This document shows, one piece after another, positions 1 to 9,879 of a DNA stretch of 64,000 bases. Source of the DNA: an uncultured Desulfovibrio sp. (lineage in GTDB: Bacteria > Desulfobacterota > Desulfovibrionia > Desulfovibrionales > Desulfovibrionaceae). The stretch covers positions 620,001 to 684,000 of the forward strand of contig CAJXYU010000001.1 in NCBI GenBank assembly GCA_913063155.1, given 5' to 3'. The translations under genes were made by a program, and so were the position numbers. Position 1 is the stretch's first letter. The number at the start of each line of letters is the position of its first letter. Under the pieces are notes generated by a model, which was not told the origin of the DNA, made no database searches, and saw nothing but the letters and a program-made list of their open reading frames with translations.

Positions 1-467
1 TCCTCAATGGAGTCGGAGAAGGTCTCTCTTTGGCCGGAGACGTCTTTGGCGACGACATCGTCCAACCCCATGGTCTGAATAACCCGCTGCAACATGTCGC
101 GGGCATGAACAAGGTCGGCCACATCCATGTTCAGGCAAAGCATCCCGGCCAACCCTCCATCGTCGTCGCGAATAAAATAGGTGGCTGAGCGCAAAGGGCG
201 ATCGTCTTTGGAACGGGTAGTGTAACCCATGACCCAGTCACGGTGCTCGTATTCTTTTTCCACCACAAATTTGAGGGCTAAATCGGTAAGCGGAGCTCCG
301 ACCTTCCGACCGGTAATGTGACTGTTGGCGATGGCCAACACGGAATTCTCCTTGGCGGAAGTGTCGTGCAGGACCACCTCGCAATTGGACCCGAGAAAGG
401 CCCCCATGAACTGGACAAGAGGCACATAGGCGTCGATGACACGTGGCGGCGTGTTTTCCGTATGCAA
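1..467 (-). CDS. YheO/DadR-like PAS-HTH transcriptional regulator (3' end cut by window edge)
   Basis: Reading from 467 towards 1 gives an open frame of 155 codons with no stop. It begins with a TTG codon preceded by AAGGAG at a 5-base spacing; no ATG or GTG lies in frame close upstream. The protein shows the N-terminal PAS-like domain of the YheO family: 'FLGSNCEVVLHD', then 'SVLAIANSHITGRKVGAP', then 'YTTRSKDDRPLRSATYFIRD' and 'LCLNMD'. Members of this family bind DNA through a C-terminal HTH, which would lie beyond the edge. Homologues regulate amino-acid or small-molecule metabolism in response to a ligand, but the target here cannot be read. It lies downstream of cheD on the same strand with a 97-base gap. 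Confidence 0.8.
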   Translation of the reverse strand, partial: MHTENTPPRVIDAYVPLVQFMGAFLGSNCEVVLHDTSAKENSVLAIANSHITGRKVGAPLTDLALKFVVEKEYEHRDWVMGYTTRSKDDRPLRSATYFIRDDDGGLAGMLCLNMDVADLVHARDMLQRVIQTMGLDDVVAKDVSGQRETFSDSIE

Positions 468-564
468 TGAGACTCCTTGGTTGATAATTTTTTATTAACG
501 GAAAAATTTGGTATCGCGACAAGAGCAACGTTGTCAAATCAGGGAAAAGCACACGGGATGGGAG

Positions 565-1056
565 CTACAGCTCCGACTCCTGCCCGAGGGATTTGATGAA
601 GACTCGGCCGGTATCGATATGCAGGAACATACTCCGCGGGATGGAATTCCCCACGGCGGAGGCGGCCAAAGTGATATTGTTGCGATCAAGAAGGCGGAGC
701 AACGCCTCGAAATTGCGTTGGCCTGTGAGAAACATGTCGTCGTTACGCATATTGGCTCCACCAGCGGCCTTAAAGATCAGCCTTCGCACTTCCGCTCCTT
801 TCTGGATGAGCTTGCGGACCATGAGCGGCACTCCGGTGGTCACGAACATGTAAGGATTCTGCTTGGCCTTTTCACGGGCGGCAGAGGCTCGGGGCAACAG
901 GCAATGAATCAAACCGCCAACACGGACCTCGGGATCATAGGCGGTGACCCCGAGGCAGGACCCCAGTGAGTAGGTGACCACCACATCATCGGGGTTGTCC
1001 GAGATCTTCATGTCCGAAATATTGACCACAAGAAGGTTCGGTTCCAGTTCGACCAT
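565..1056 (-). CDS. cheD: Chemoreceptor glutamine deamidase CheD
   Basis: This 163-residue protein matches CheD in length and motifs. The catalytic cysteine is C34 in 'SLGSCLGV' and the histidine is H51 in 'GGLIHCLLP'; the conserved 'KAAGGANM' follows. CheD deamidates glutamines on methyl-accepting chemotaxis proteins and, with CheC, tunes adaptation at the cytoplasmic face of the receptor array. A GAGGG sequence lies just before the ATG at 1056. No other chemotaxis gene is adjacent, so the gene stands alone here. The family assignment is firm; the partner receptors are unknown. Confidence 0.93.
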   Translation of the reverse strand: MVELEPNLLVVNISDMKISDNPDDVVVTYSLGSCLGVTAYDPEVRVGGLIHCLLPRASAAREKAKQNPYMFVTTGVPLMVRKLIQKGAEVRRLIFKAAGGANMRNDDMFLTGQRNFEALLRLLDRNNITLAASAVGNSIPRSMFLHIDTGRVFIKSLGQESEL

Positions 1057-1195
1057 CTGCCCTCAACTCGGTAAGGATACGATTCATGAACAAATTACAG
1101 GAAATCGCCCTTCACCGCCACCGCGTTATTCAAACGACATGCTTAAAATCATGCGAGGCTTGTCATGTGAAAAAAAGTCATGAATACTCCCCCGC

Positions 1196-1954
1196 ATGTA
1201 TAATTATAGAAATACGAGACCATTTGCGGCTCTCTCGGACATCCACGGCAACTCCCTGGCTCTTGAAGCCGTGCTCGCCGATATCAAAAAACGAGGCATC
1301 GAAACCATCATCAACCTGGGGGACACTTACTACGGCCCTCTGGACCCAGCCGGAACCGAAAAACTGCTGAACACGGTGGACGTCATTTCCATCCTCGGCA
1401 ACCAGGACCGCATTCTCATCGCCCCCACTGCAGCCTGGTATGGTATGCCCACCTTCCGGCACACCATGGGAAGCCTCTCTCGGGAAGCACTGGAACGGCT
1501 GGGCGAATTGCAGGGGGAAAAGCGGCTCTGGGACGGAGAGGTTCTCTGCTGTCATGGCGCCCCCGGCAGCGACACGACCTATCTGACCGAAAACGTCGCC
1601 GACGGCTGGCCGGAGCTACGCTCCTGCGGCGAAATTGCGGCGGATATGGGGTCCTGGCGACCATCCCTGGTCCTGTGCGGGCACAGCCATATTCCCAGAG
1701 TGGTGAATTGCGGCAAGCTCACTGTGATCAATCCCGGCAGCGTCGGCCTCCCGGCCTACAGCGACGACACCCCACCCCACTCCATGAGTGCGGGAACGCC
1801 GCACGCGCGCTATGCCGTGGTCACGCCAAAACAGGACCGTTGGTTCACCACGCAGATGGAGGTTGAGTACGATTGGCAAAGTGCTGCGGCCATGGCTCTG
1901 GCAAATGACCGCCCCGACTGGTCCGGGTGGCTGCGCACAGGGGTGGCTTCCTGA
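1196..1954 (+). CDS. Metallophosphoesterase (calcineurin-like, YfcE/MJ0936 type)
   Basis: This 252-residue protein carries the full metallophosphoesterase motif set: 'SDIHGN' near residue 15, 'LGDTYYGP', 'GNQD', 'CHGAP' and 'CGHSHIPR', which supply the ligands for two metal ions. The arrangement is that of the small stand-alone phosphodiesterases and serine/threonine-type phosphatases of the calcineurin superfamily. The substrate is not predictable. No strong Shine-Dalgarno precedes the ATG at 1196; an upstream ATG at 1181 runs into a stop after seven codons, so 1196 is the best start. It is divergent from cheD across 139 bases. It is likely a single-gene unit. Confidence 0.85.
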   Translation: MYNYRNTRPFAALSDIHGNSLALEAVLADIKKRGIETIINLGDTYYGPLDPAGTEKLLNTVDVISILGNQDRILIAPTAAWYGMPTFRHTMGSLSREALERLGELQGEKRLWDGEVLCCHGAPGSDTTYLTENVADGWPELRSCGEIAADMGSWRPSLVLCGHSHIPRVVNCGKLTVINPGSVGLPAYSDDTPPHSMSAGTPHARYAVVTPKQDRWFTTQMEVEYDWQSAAAMALANDRPDWSGWLRTGVAS

Positions 1955-2102
1955 TCATCAACAGCCTTGCCATTTGTTTCTGGACTTTTTTTAGATTTTT
2001 CTGAAGAATGTGATGCAAAGCTCGATTCCTCGGCTTTCGCGCCGATAACACAGCAAGAAAACCCGAAGGTCGCCCAACAGGTGATTCGGACTGATACGTA
2101 TC

Positions 2103-3881
2103 GTGAAAAATATAAATAAATTAGCACTTTTCAGTGCCGGTCTTTTGCTGTGCATCCTGTTCCTCAGCCCCGCAGGCACGGTTCAGGCCGCATCCACCAG
2201 CGCCCTTTTCAACAGGGCGTACCAAAATTTCCACACCCTCAAGGACAACCGTTCCAAGGCCAAATACCGCTCCAACTGGAGAAAGGTGGAGAACCAATTC
2301 GCGGCCATTTACCGTAAATCCCCCAGCGGCGCCTATGCCCCAAAGGCTCTTTACTACCTCGGCCGTACCTATGAGGAACTGGGCAGACACAGCGGCCTCA
2401 AGTCCGACTTCCGCAAAGCGGTGGACTACTACAGCCGCTGCGCCACCCGTTTCACCAAGCACGGTTGGACGGACGACTGCATTTACCGCCGAGCCCAAGT
2501 CCGATACCAGCGCCTCAACGAATGGACCAACGCACGCCGCGACCTCGCCATCATCATCGTCAAATACCCTCAGTCTGATATGGCCCCCAAGGCCAAAACG
2601 CTGCTCAAAAAACTCGGGGACGGCGAACGCTTCATAGCAGAGCTTTCCGGCAAGAAAATTGCGCAAAGCCCGAGAAAAAAGGCTCCCAAGCCTGTGGTCA
2701 GAAGCAACAACGGGCATAAGGATCCCCCCAATTTTCAACACCTGGACAACATCCGTTACACCAGCAGCAACGAGTACACCCGAGTAGTATTGGAAATGGA
2801 TGGAAAAACCAGCTTCCGGTACAAAATGCTGCAACCCGCCCCCGAGCACAACCGACCGCACCGTTTGTACATCGACCTGAACAGCACGCATCTGGGAAAT
2901 GGGGTGGCGCGAGCCACTTCCGTGTCCGACGGCATCCTCAAACAGATCCGCAGCGGCCAGAAGGACAAACAAACAACCCGTGTAGTGCTCGACTTCCTGA
3001 CCATGCAGGATTACAAGGTTTTTCCGCTTGAAAATCCATTCCGCATCGTCATAGACGTCTACTCCCCTGATTCCCCTCAAGTGCAAGCCAAGGCGGCCAC
3101 TCCCAGGAAGGCCCCGCGCGCCAAAACCAACGTCAAGGGCAAATTCAAGCCATCTTACAAGAGCAAGCAGATGGCCCAATACCTGGTGGAACAACTCGGT
3201 TTGACCATCAAGACAATTATGATCGACCCCGGTCACGGTGGTAAGGATCCAGGCGCACGCGCCTACAAACTCCGCGAAAAAGACGTCAACCTGCGCTTCG
3301 CCAAAATCCTCGGCAACCTGCTCAAGGAGAAAGGCTTCAATATCCTTTATACCAGGACTACAGACAAGTTCATTGCCCTGGAGGAACGCACGGCCATGGC
3401 CAACGTAAAAAAGGCCGACATGTTCATCTCCATCCACTGCAACGCCCACCGAAACAAGAAAATCAACGGGTTGGAGATCTATACGTTGAACTTGGCCAAA
3501 ACCAAGGCCGCCGTACGCGTGGCTGCGCGAGAAAACGCCGTTGACCCACGCAGCATAAGCGACCTGCAGTTTATCCTGGCCGACTTGGCCGTGAACTCGA
3601 AAATGAAGGAAAGTCGAGATTTGGCCAAGGGTGTACAGGCCCAAACCCTTCGGGAAGTACGGCGCAAATGGAAGCTCAAAGATATGGGCGTACGCGAAGC
3701 ACCGTTCTACGTGCTTATGGGCGCCACAATGCCTTCGATACTCGTAGAACTGGGCTACTTGACCAATTATACGGAGAATACGCGCCTCAAGAGTGAAACA
3801 TATCTGAAGTACCTGGCGCGCGGCATAGCCAAGGGTGTTTTGGCCTACAAGCAACAAATTGAACGCTACGCCATGAAATAG
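2103..3881 (+). CDS. N-acetylmuramoyl-L-alanine amidase with N-terminal TPR region and AMIN domain
   Basis: The protein has 592 residues. After a signal peptide (about 1-30), residues 35-165 form TPR-like repeats rich in 'YYLGRTYEELG'-type helices. An AMIN domain follows (about 215-330), and the Amidase_3 domain fills about 370-585. Zinc ligands are visible in 'IDPGHGGKD', 'LREKD', 'ISIHCNAH' and 'LVELGY'. The family cleaves the amide between MurNAc and the stem peptide in the periplasm, mostly at septa; AMIN anchors it to peptidoglycan. The TPR region makes it longer than classical AmiC and may bind an activator. The start is a GTG at 2103, the only plausible one, with a weak ribosome site. 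A strong terminator follows. Confidence 0.92.
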   Translation: MKNINKLALFSAGLLLCILFLSPAGTVQAASTSALFNRAYQNFHTLKDNRSKAKYRSNWRKVENQFAAIYRKSPSGAYAPKALYYLGRTYEELGRHSGLKSDFRKAVDYYSRCATRFTKHGWTDDCIYRRAQVRYQRLNEWTNARRDLAIIIVKYPQSDMAPKAKTLLKKLGDGERFIAELSGKKIAQSPRKKAPKPVVRSNNGHKDPPNFQHLDNIRYTSSNEYTRVVLEMDGKTSFRYKMLQPAPEHNRPHRLYIDLNSTHLGNGVARATSVSDGILKQIRSGQKDKQTTRVVLDFLTMQDYKVFPLENPFRIVIDVYSPDSPQVQAKAATPRKAPRAKTNVKGKFKPSYKSKQMAQYLVEQLGLTIKTIMIDPGHGGKDPGARAYKLREKDVNLRFAKILGNLLKEKGFNILYTRTTDKFIALEERTAMANVKKADMFISIHCNAHRNKKINGLEIYTLNLAKTKAAVRVAARENAVDPRSISDLQFILADLAVNSKMKESRDLAKGVQAQTLREVRRKWKLKDMGVREAPFYVLMGATMPSILVELGYLTNYTENTRLKSETYLKYLARGIAKGVLAYKQQIERYAMK

Positions 3882-3920
3882 GTTTCCGGCCTTGAGAGGC
3901 CCTCTCCCACCAGAACTAGA

Positions 3921-3958
3921 AAAATCCCGACGGCCTAAAAAGGCCGTCGGGATTTTTT
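3921..3958. terminator. Rho-independent terminator, likely bidirectional
   Basis: A 15-bp perfect stem, 3922-3936 with 3941-3955, encloses an AAAA loop. The right arm runs into a T-tract and the left arm begins with an A-tract, so it can stop transcription of the amidase gene and also of the opposing 99-residue gene. Confidence 0.9.
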
Positions 3959-4027
3959 AATGCATTATTAAATACTTCACACTCGCGGACACAAAGTGAT
4001 GCAAAGGGGATAATCTCCCGACAGACG

Positions 4028-4327
4028 CTAGAGCTTACGTTCCTCCGGAGCATTCAGTTCGAAAAACTTGGTAAGCTCCTGCTCCACCGTCATGGCCAAA
4101 GTATCGCGCACAAGGTGGGGCTTCTCCCGGGCAACGATTTTGTAAACCAGCTCCTGAAGGCAAGTGGAGGAAGTCGCCATGGCGTCCAGCTCGGCATCCA
4201 TAATCATACGCCCTTTGAACCGATCCCAGACAATATACTTGAACAGCGTGGCCCGGGATGCTGCGGGATTGAGACGCACCTTTTCCCGGTAGGCCTTGAG
4301 TATTTCCAGAGCTATTTCATTAAGCAT
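4028..4327 (-). CDS. Small conserved-looking hypothetical protein, 99 aa
   Basis: I do not recognise this protein. It is 99 residues, mostly helical by composition, with no signal peptide or membrane segment. It has an N-terminal amphipathic stretch ('NEIALEILKAYREKVRLNP'), one cysteine and a charged C-terminus. It lies between a terminator and a divergent DUF1992 gene, 84 bases away. Being flanked by a terminator and a divergent promoter region supports it as a real single-gene unit. No function is proposed. Confidence 0.6.
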   Translation of the reverse strand: MLNEIALEILKAYREKVRLNPAASRATLFKYIVWDRFKGRMIMDAELDAMATSSTCLQELVYKIVAREKPHLVRDTLAMTVEQELTKFFELNAPEERKL

Positions 4328-4411
4328 CAGATCTTCCTTCTCTGTCGCTGCCCCATGGTACGGCAGCCAAATCAGGTTGACAACATGGGCAAATTAAGGA
4401 AATAGGAATAC

Positions 4412-4792
4412 ATGCTCTACTTTGCCCAGATAGTGGCCGAAGACCACATCCAGCGTGCCATCAAGGACGGCAAATTTGAAAGGCTCGAAGGCATGGGCAA
4501 GCCTCTGCCTGTGGACGAGGCCGCCAATATACCTCCTGAATTGCGCATGGCCTACCGTATCCTCAAAAATGCCGGATACATTTCCTCCGAAGCCCAGGAA
4601 AAGGTTTCCGAACAGGCGCAAACCGTCTCCACCCAGGACCTCTTCGACGACCTGTCCGACGAACAGATAAAATACCGACAAATCCGCAAGCTCAAGGTGG
4701 CGGCAACCCGTGCGGGACGGGACCTGACCATCGATGAGAATTCGGAATATTACGAACGGATCGTGGGCAGAATGAGAGTGCCCCGAAAATAG
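4412..4792 (+). CDS. DUF1992 / DnaJ-C28-like protein
   Basis: This 126-residue protein has the DUF1992 signature: 'IVAEDHIQRAIKDGKFERL' near the start, then 'GMGKPLP' and 'ELRMAYRILKNAGY', the region conserved between bacterial YhdN-type proteins and eukaryotic DNAJC28. The biochemical role is unknown. An AGGA precedes the ATG. Its TAG stop abuts the stop codon of the convergent hybrid kinase with no spacer (4792/4793), so no terminator separates the two genes. Confidence 0.85.
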   Translation: MLYFAQIVAEDHIQRAIKDGKFERLEGMGKPLPVDEAANIPPELRMAYRILKNAGYISSEAQEKVSEQAQTVSTQDLFDDLSDEQIKYRQIRKLKVAATRAGRDLTIDENSEYYERIVGRMRVPRK

Positions 4793-7700
4793 TTATTTGT
4801 CGTGCCCCCTGAAAGAGCCGCCCTTGAGCACCACCCGCCTTAAAACGGCCTCCAGATCATCCTTGTTCACCGGCTTCGAGACATAATCGTCCATCCCCGC
4901 TTCCAGAAATTGTTCCCTGTCCCCCTTCATGGCGTGGGCGGTCAGGGCCACCACCGGTTTGTTGGCGATCTTCGGATCATCCGATCTGCGCATGACGCCT
5001 ACGGCCTCTATACCATCCATCTGCGGCATCTGGATGTCCATGAACACACAGTCGAAATCTTGCTCAGCAAGCTTTTCCAAGGCCTCACGGCCATTCTGAG
5101 CCCAGACGACCGCATGACCCAGCTTCTCCAACAGGCGCTGCGCCGTAATACGGTTGACCCGGTCGTCTTCTGCCAGCAAAATCTGTAATTTCGGCATTTC
5201 TGGCGGAACTTCCACAGCAGTGGACACATCAATAGCGTCTTCGTCCATCACCCCCACCTTGACCGTAAAGCTGAAGGTGCTCCCCATGCCCTCTGTGCTT
5301 TTGACCTTGATCTGTCCTTCCATCAACTCCACAAAACGACGCACGATGCCCAACCCGAGGCCCGTACCCGGATATTTTCTGGAATAGGAACCATCTACCT
5401 GCTCGAAGGCTCGAAATATGAGCTCCAGCTTGTCTTCGGGAATGCCTATGCCCGTGTCCGCCACCGAAAAAAACAGGTTGACCTTGTTGATGGCCCCGGG
5501 CTCGGGCAGTGTGTCCGCCTCGATAACGATCTCCCCGTCGTTGGTGAACTTGATGGCGTTGCCTACCAGGTTAAACAAAATCTGGCGTATCCTGCCGGCA
5601 TCGCCCACCAGCATGTCCTTGGCGTCCGGGTCCACATCCCAAGTGAAGCTCAACCCCTTTTCATTGGCTTGTGTGCTGAAGATGGCATGTACAGAGGCCA
5701 CCAGTTTGCGCAGAGAAAAACGTTCTTCCTGGAGTTCGATCTTGCCAGCCTCGATCTTGGAAAAATCAAGCACATCGTTGATGACCCGCAAAAGGTTCTG
5801 TCCCGAGGTTATTGCCGTTGAAAGGTAATCCTCTTGTTCCTCGTCCATTTCAGTGGCCAGCAAAAGCTGCAACATACCAAAGATGCCGTTGAGCGGCGTA
5901 CGGATCTCATGACTGACGTTGGCCAAAAATTCGCCCTTGGCCTTGCTTGCGGCCTCTGCGGCATCCTTGGCCGAAACCAAAGCGTTTTCCGCCTGCCTGC
6001 GTTGCACGGCGATGGCGAAGAGGTCGGCCAGGGCGACCACCACGCGCAGGTCTTCATCCGTGTAGTCGCGGCCGGGATTGGCCAAGGCGATCTGTCCCAT
6101 AAGCTGGTCTTCGTACATGGCCGGGGCGGACAGGAACTGGTCGATGCCCATGTGGTTTTCTGGCACACCCCGGGACGCCTCATGGTTGACGGGGTCATTG
6201 GTGAAGAAGCCCCTATGTTCCTGCAGGGCGTATCCCCACAGGGCCGAATACCCCTCGCCATGAGCTTTGAAACGGAACGGGCTGTGACGCATGGCACACA
6301 CCCCCTCTTCCATCATGGCGGAAAAGGAATGGATGACATTATCTCCGGTGACGGCGTCAATGGAGGAAACATAACCGTGTTCGCTGTCTGTGATGTGCAT
6401 TGCATGCTGCCGAACCGCCTCTGCAATGCTCTCGATACTCGATTCCGGCGAGGTAAGAACCTTGGCGATCTCGGCCTGGGCGAGGTTGACCCGGGATTCG
6501 CGCAGCAGCTTCTCCTCGACCTTGCGCCGCTCGGTGGTGTCTCGCGCCTGACAAAGAACCACTTCCCGCCCCGCGAAAGTAATGCGCGAGATCTGGACCT
6601 CCACCGGCAGTTTGACGCCGTTGGAGCGCACATACTCCGCATCAATCTTTCTGGGAGCATATGCCCAGACCGTTTTGACCGCATCCGTGGGCGTGAACGG
6701 ATCAACGTCCCAAACCGTCATTTCCATAAGCTCTTCCCGGGAGTACTCCAGGGTTTCGCACGCCTTGCGGTTGACCAGAACGTATTTCCCGGTCATGTCA
6801 TGAACGAACATGGCATCTCCGGCCTGCTCAATGAGTGCCCGGAAACGTTCCTCGCTTTCCCGCAAAGCCATCTGGTCGTTACGCCGCGAGGTGATGTCCT
6901 TGACAAAACCGATATAACGCCCTTCTTCCAGTTTAAAGGCGTCCACATACGCATACATGAGCGGCCCATCCTTGGGCTTGAGAGCAAACCCGCCGCTGAA
7001 CGAGCCATCCTTGCGAAACGTTTCGAAGCCTTCCATGAAATCGGCCCGTCCTTCCTGCGGCAGCAGATCGACAAGGCTCATCTCAAGCAGCTCATCTTCG
7101 TGGTATCCCGTCATGGAAGTCACGGCATGGTTCACTTCCAGCAAGCGCCCATGGTTATCACAAATGATCACCCCATCCGGGGAAAGGTTCACCTGGGTCC
7201 TATATCTTTTTTCACTTTCCCCCAGGCGCAGTCCCAGTTTTCGCCGCGTACGCACCGCGTGAAAGAGATAACCGAGGCAGAGCAACACCAAAGAAGACAG
7301 ACCGACAATCCCGAAGTAATTCCCGTCCCCCACCGGTTCCAGCCGTTTTTGGTGAATAATTATCCTCGCCTCGGGCAAAAGATCGGGGGAAATGCCGAAC
7401 CGGTCCAGTTCCTTCTGGTCGAACATGTAGGCATTGGCGTCCTCTCCCTGGACCAAGGAAAGGCTGGATGCAGGCGTCCCCTTGATGATGGACAGGGCCG
7501 CTTCGCCGGCCAGCTGTCCCTGTTTGAAATGGCTGACTACCTTGCCGCCGAAAACCCCCTGTCCGAGACCGTGCCGCCATAAATGAAAAATGGGGCCGGA
7601 GCTCGCAGCACGGATCAGGCGCAAGCTTTCATCAAACGACTTCACCTCTCCATCCCTGTCTTTGTAGGCGGAAAGCAGCAACACAATGGAATCTTCGGGC

Positions 7701-8335
7701 ATGGCCCGGAGACCCGCCGCCAGTTCGGCAAAGGTAATCCTCGCCAAATTGAATCGTTCGAATTTGAGCCAGGGGAAAAGCCGGGTTATGGGCAGCACCC
7801 GCTTGAAATCGCTTTTGCCGCTCGACGTGCCGTCGTATATGAGGGCCATGGTGCGCGCAGAAGGAAAGAGTTCCCGAGCCAAGCTTATGGTCGCGCGGGT
7901 GGAGATGCTTTCCAGAACACCGGTAATTTTGTCATGGGACAACATGCTTTCCGTGGCAAGGGCCTCGTTGTTCACCCCACAGAACACTATGGGGATGCTC
8001 GGAAAAAGCTCCTGCCGATACTGAATAGCAAATCGCAAGGCATTATCGTCGGCGGTTACCAGAACCTGGGGACTCGGCAACTCGGACATCTTGTATTGCA
8101 ACATGTCCTTGTAGTTCGAGATATGCTTTTTGTCATACAGCCGCTTGCTGTCCAGGTACTCCACGTCGAGCAACACGCCGGCAGGTGTGAGAACAGACCT
8201 GAGACCCTCTATCTGATCCATGAAGGTAGGAAAAGTGGGACTATAGGAACTGAGGAGCAACACTCGTGGAGCGGCCGCAGACGCGGTCGCGCAAAAAAAA
8301 GCAAGAAAAACGAGTGTGGCAAGAACATGTCTCAT
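4793..8335 (-). CDS. Hybrid sensor histidine kinase with periplasmic ABC-substrate-binding-like sensor, PAS, GAF and receiver domains
   Basis: The protein has 1180 residues. A signal peptide (1-21) leads into a periplasmic domain (about 22-330) like ABC substrate-binding proteins of the TrpX type ('[15 protein letters not shown]', 'VFCGVNN'). One membrane helix follows near 340-362. In the cytoplasm come two PAS domains ('[20 protein letters not shown]' and '[20 protein letters not shown]'), a GAF domain, a HisKA domain with the phospho-histidine in '[12 protein letters not shown]', a HATPase with '[11 protein letters not shown]' and '[16 protein letters not shown]', and a C-terminal receiver with 'AEDD', '[10 protein letters not shown]' and 'SKPVN'. 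It probably senses a periplasmic small molecule and phosphorylates an HPt protein; the response regulator is not adjacent. Confidence 0.93.
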   Translation of the reverse strand: MRHVLATLVFLAFFCATASAAAPRVLLLSSYSPTFPTFMDQIEGLRSVLTPAGVLLDVEYLDSKRLYDKKHISNYKDMLQYKMSELPSPQVLVTADDNALRFAIQYRQELFPSIPIVFCGVNNEALATESMLSHDKITGVLESISTRATISLARELFPSARTMALIYDGTSSGKSDFKRVLPITRLFPWLKFERFNLARITFAELAAGLRAMPEDSIVLLLSAYKDRDGEVKSFDESLRLIRAASSGPIFHLWRHGLGQGVFGGKVVSHFKQGQLAGEAALSIIKGTPASSLSLVQGEDANAYMFDQKELDRFGISPDLLPEARIIIHQKRLEPVGDGNYFGIVGLSSLVLLCLGYLFHAVRTRRKLGLRLGESEKRYRTQVNLSPDGVIICDNHGRLLEVNHAVTSMTGYHEDELLEMSLVDLLPQEGRADFMEGFETFRKDGSFSGGFALKPKDGPLMYAYVDAFKLEEGRYIGFVKDITSRRNDQMALRESEERFRALIEQAGDAMFVHDMTGKYVLVNRKACETLEYSREELMEMTVWDVDPFTPTDAVKTVWAYAPRKIDAEYVRSNGVKLPVEVQISRITFAGREVVLCQARDTTERRKVEEKLLRESRVNLAQAEIAKVLTSPESSIESIAEAVRQHAMHITDSEHGYVSSIDAVTGDNVIHSFSAMMEEGVCAMRHSPFRFKAHGEGYSALWGYALQEHRGFFTNDPVNHEASRGVPENHMGIDQFLSAPAMYEDQLMGQIALANPGRDYTDEDLRVVVALADLFAIAVQRRQAENALVSAKDAAEAASKAKGEFLANVSHEIRTPLNGIFGMLQLLLATEMDEEQEDYLSTAITSGQNLLRVINDVLDFSKIEAGKIELQEERFSLRKLVASVHAIFSTQANEKGLSFTWDVDPDAKDMLVGDAGRIRQILFNLVGNAIKFTNDGEIVIEADTLPEPGAINKVNLFFSVADTGIGIPEDKLELIFRAFEQVDGSYSRKYPGTGLGLGIVRRFVELMEGQIKVKSTEGMGSTFSFTVKVGVMDEDAIDVSTAVEVPPEMPKLQILLAEDDRVNRITAQRLLEKLGHAVVWAQNGREALEKLAEQDFDCVFMDIQMPQMDGIEAVGVMRRSDDPKIANKPVVALTAHAMKGDREQFLEAGMDDYVSKPVNKDDLEAVLRRVVLKGGSFRGHDK

Positions 8336-8476
8336 GGAATCGGGCCCTTGGATGACAATCGTTACGACTCCTAATCACCTTACATGGTACTGAAAGGAAT
8401 TGCCATTATATCAAAATCCCAGAGCCGGCGCCTGCCGGGGCAGGAGCCAGTTGAATTCCGTAAGAGAAAACGACTG

Positions 8477-9388
8477 TCAGGATTTGAGCTGGGAAACAAT
8501 CATTCCCACAAGCATGAGCCCACAGCCGATAAGAGCTCGAAAACCCAGCACTTCTCCCAGCAGCAACCAGCCGCCGACGGCTGCGAACACCGCCTCAAGG
8601 CTGAGGATGATGGCTGCGTGGGAGGCGTTGGCATCGCGCTGGGCTACGACCTGCAGTGTATAGGCAACGCCGACGGACATGAGGCCTCCGTAGAGAATGG
8701 GAACGGCCGCCGCGACGATGCCAGCAAAGGCGATCCTTTCGGTCAGGACGGCCCCCACCATGCTGAACACGGAACAGGCCGCGAACTGTACGCTGGAAAG
8801 TTTGACCGCATCGACCGCGTCCATTCCCGGTGAAAGCCAACCGATGATAAGCACATGACCGGCCCAGAAAAAAGCGCTCATGAGCACCAGCAGGTCACCG
8901 AAAGCCACGGACAGGTCGCCGGTGACCGACAACAGGTACATGCCTGCCACAGCCAGAGCGGCGCCCACCCAAGTGCCGAGAGCTGCCTTCTGTTGGAAGA
9001 ACAACCCAAGGATTGGGACAAAGACGACATAAAGGCCAGTGATGAAACCAGCCTTACCTGCCGAGGAGGACTCGACACCCCAGGCCTTGAGCATGGGCAC
9101 GGCCAGCCCCATCTGCTGCAGGCTTGCACCTGCAAACAGAACCACGCCAAGCAACAGGCCGCCCCAGAAAAGCTTCGAGGGCTCTGTTATCGGTCCGGGC
9201 CGGGCACGGCTCCTTTCCATGCGCACGATAAGTGGGACCAAGGCCAAAGCCCCCAAGGCAAAACGAATGCCATTGAACGTCAAGGGGCCCACATGATCCA
9301 TGCCCACTCGTTGAGCGACAAAGGCGAATCCCCATATGGCGGCTGTCACGAAAAGCAGAATGTCGGCACGCAAGGTACGGACGTCCAC
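8477..9388 (-). CDS. EamA/DMT-family transporter
   Basis: This 303-residue protein contains about ten hydrophobic segments in two repeated EamA halves ('LFVTAAIWGFAFVAQRVG' in the first; 'AGHVLIIGWLS' and 'LEAVFAAVGGWLLLGEVLG' in the second). Such inner-membrane carriers export metabolites or drugs; the substrate is unpredictable. I place the start at the GTG at 9388, which has GGGAGG at a good distance. An ATG at 9436 in the same frame would add a hydrophilic His-rich leader and lacks a ribosome site. It may share the transcript of the lipoprotein gene upstream. Confidence 0.87.
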   Translation of the reverse strand: MDVRTLRADILLFVTAAIWGFAFVAQRVGMDHVGPLTFNGIRFALGALALVPLIVRMERSRARPGPITEPSKLFWGGLLLGVVLFAGASLQQMGLAVPMLKAWGVESSSAGKAGFITGLYVVFVPILGLFFQQKAALGTWVGAALAVAGMYLLSVTGDLSVAFGDLLVLMSAFFWAGHVLIIGWLSPGMDAVDAVKLSSVQFAACSVFSMVGAVLTERIAFAGIVAAAVPILYGGLMSVGVAYTLQVVAQRDANASHAAIILSLEAVFAAVGGWLLLGEVLGFRALIGCGLMLVGMIVSQLKS

Positions 9389-9560
9389 AAGATACCTCCC
9401 TCGGACAATAAGAATGGCGTGGTGGTGCGACAGCACGAGCGCGGGTCGAAAACGGCCGGGGCTTGTGCACTCCAGCAGTTAGCTGTTGCGCATTTCGTCC
9501 AAGATATCAAGCAGTTTGTATTCGGAAGAGAGCTGGCGAAATTCCCGGGAGATCAAAATA

Positions 9561-9851
9561 TCACTGAGTCAAATCCTCCACCTTGTTGATCAGAGAGTCT
9601 TTGGCTTCGACAATGCCGTCACCGATCTCCTGAGCCGTGGCATTGACCTTTCTTTTTACGCCCTGAAAAGCGGCGTTGGCGTCATCATTGAACTTTTCCA
9701 GCGCGCCCTGGCTTTCTTTCTTGGTGGTATTGACCACGTTATCAATCTTCTTGCCCAACTTTTCCGCCGGGCCCTCCTCCTCCGTACAGCCAAGGAAAGC
9801 AAAAAGAAGAGTTAAGGCAGCCACCAAAAAAAACATTTTTTTGAGCATCAT
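9561..9851 (-). CDS. Small lipoprotein with amphipathic helical tail
   Basis: This 96-residue protein has a lipoprotein signal peptide ending at a lipobox ('LFAFLGC', Cys about residue 22). Behind it runs a highly charged helix with alternating Lys and Asp/Glu ('EKLGKKIDNVVNTTKKESQ') and no cysteines. The pattern resembles LEA-like or apolipoprotein-like helices of small envelope proteins. Two tandem ATG codons begin the gene with GAGG just ahead. The function is unknown; it is presumably anchored to the outer membrane, since Ser or Asp at position +2 is absent (Thr is there). Confidence 0.75.
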   Translation of the reverse strand: MMLKKMFFLVAALTLLFAFLGCTEEEGPAEKLGKKIDNVVNTTKKESQGALEKFNDDANAAFQGVKRKVNATAQEIGDGIVEAKDSLINKVEDLTQ

Positions 9852-9879
9852 GAATCCTCGGGATTTGATTTAAGGGGAA

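Noticed and set aside
2121-3857. A 578-codon open frame antisense to the amidase gene
   Set aside because: The frame follows from GC-rich codon bias of the amidase gene. It has no ribosome site and no recognisable domain, whereas the plus-strand gene has full zinc-ligand motifs.
5834-7582. A 582-codon frame opposite the hybrid kinase
   Set aside because: It is a mirror of the kinase coding sequence with no domain or ribosome site.
9484-9558. A 25-codon minus-strand frame from a TTG between the lipoprotein and DMT genes
   Set aside because: The only start is a TTG with its ribosome site too far away, and the peptide has no homologue I know.
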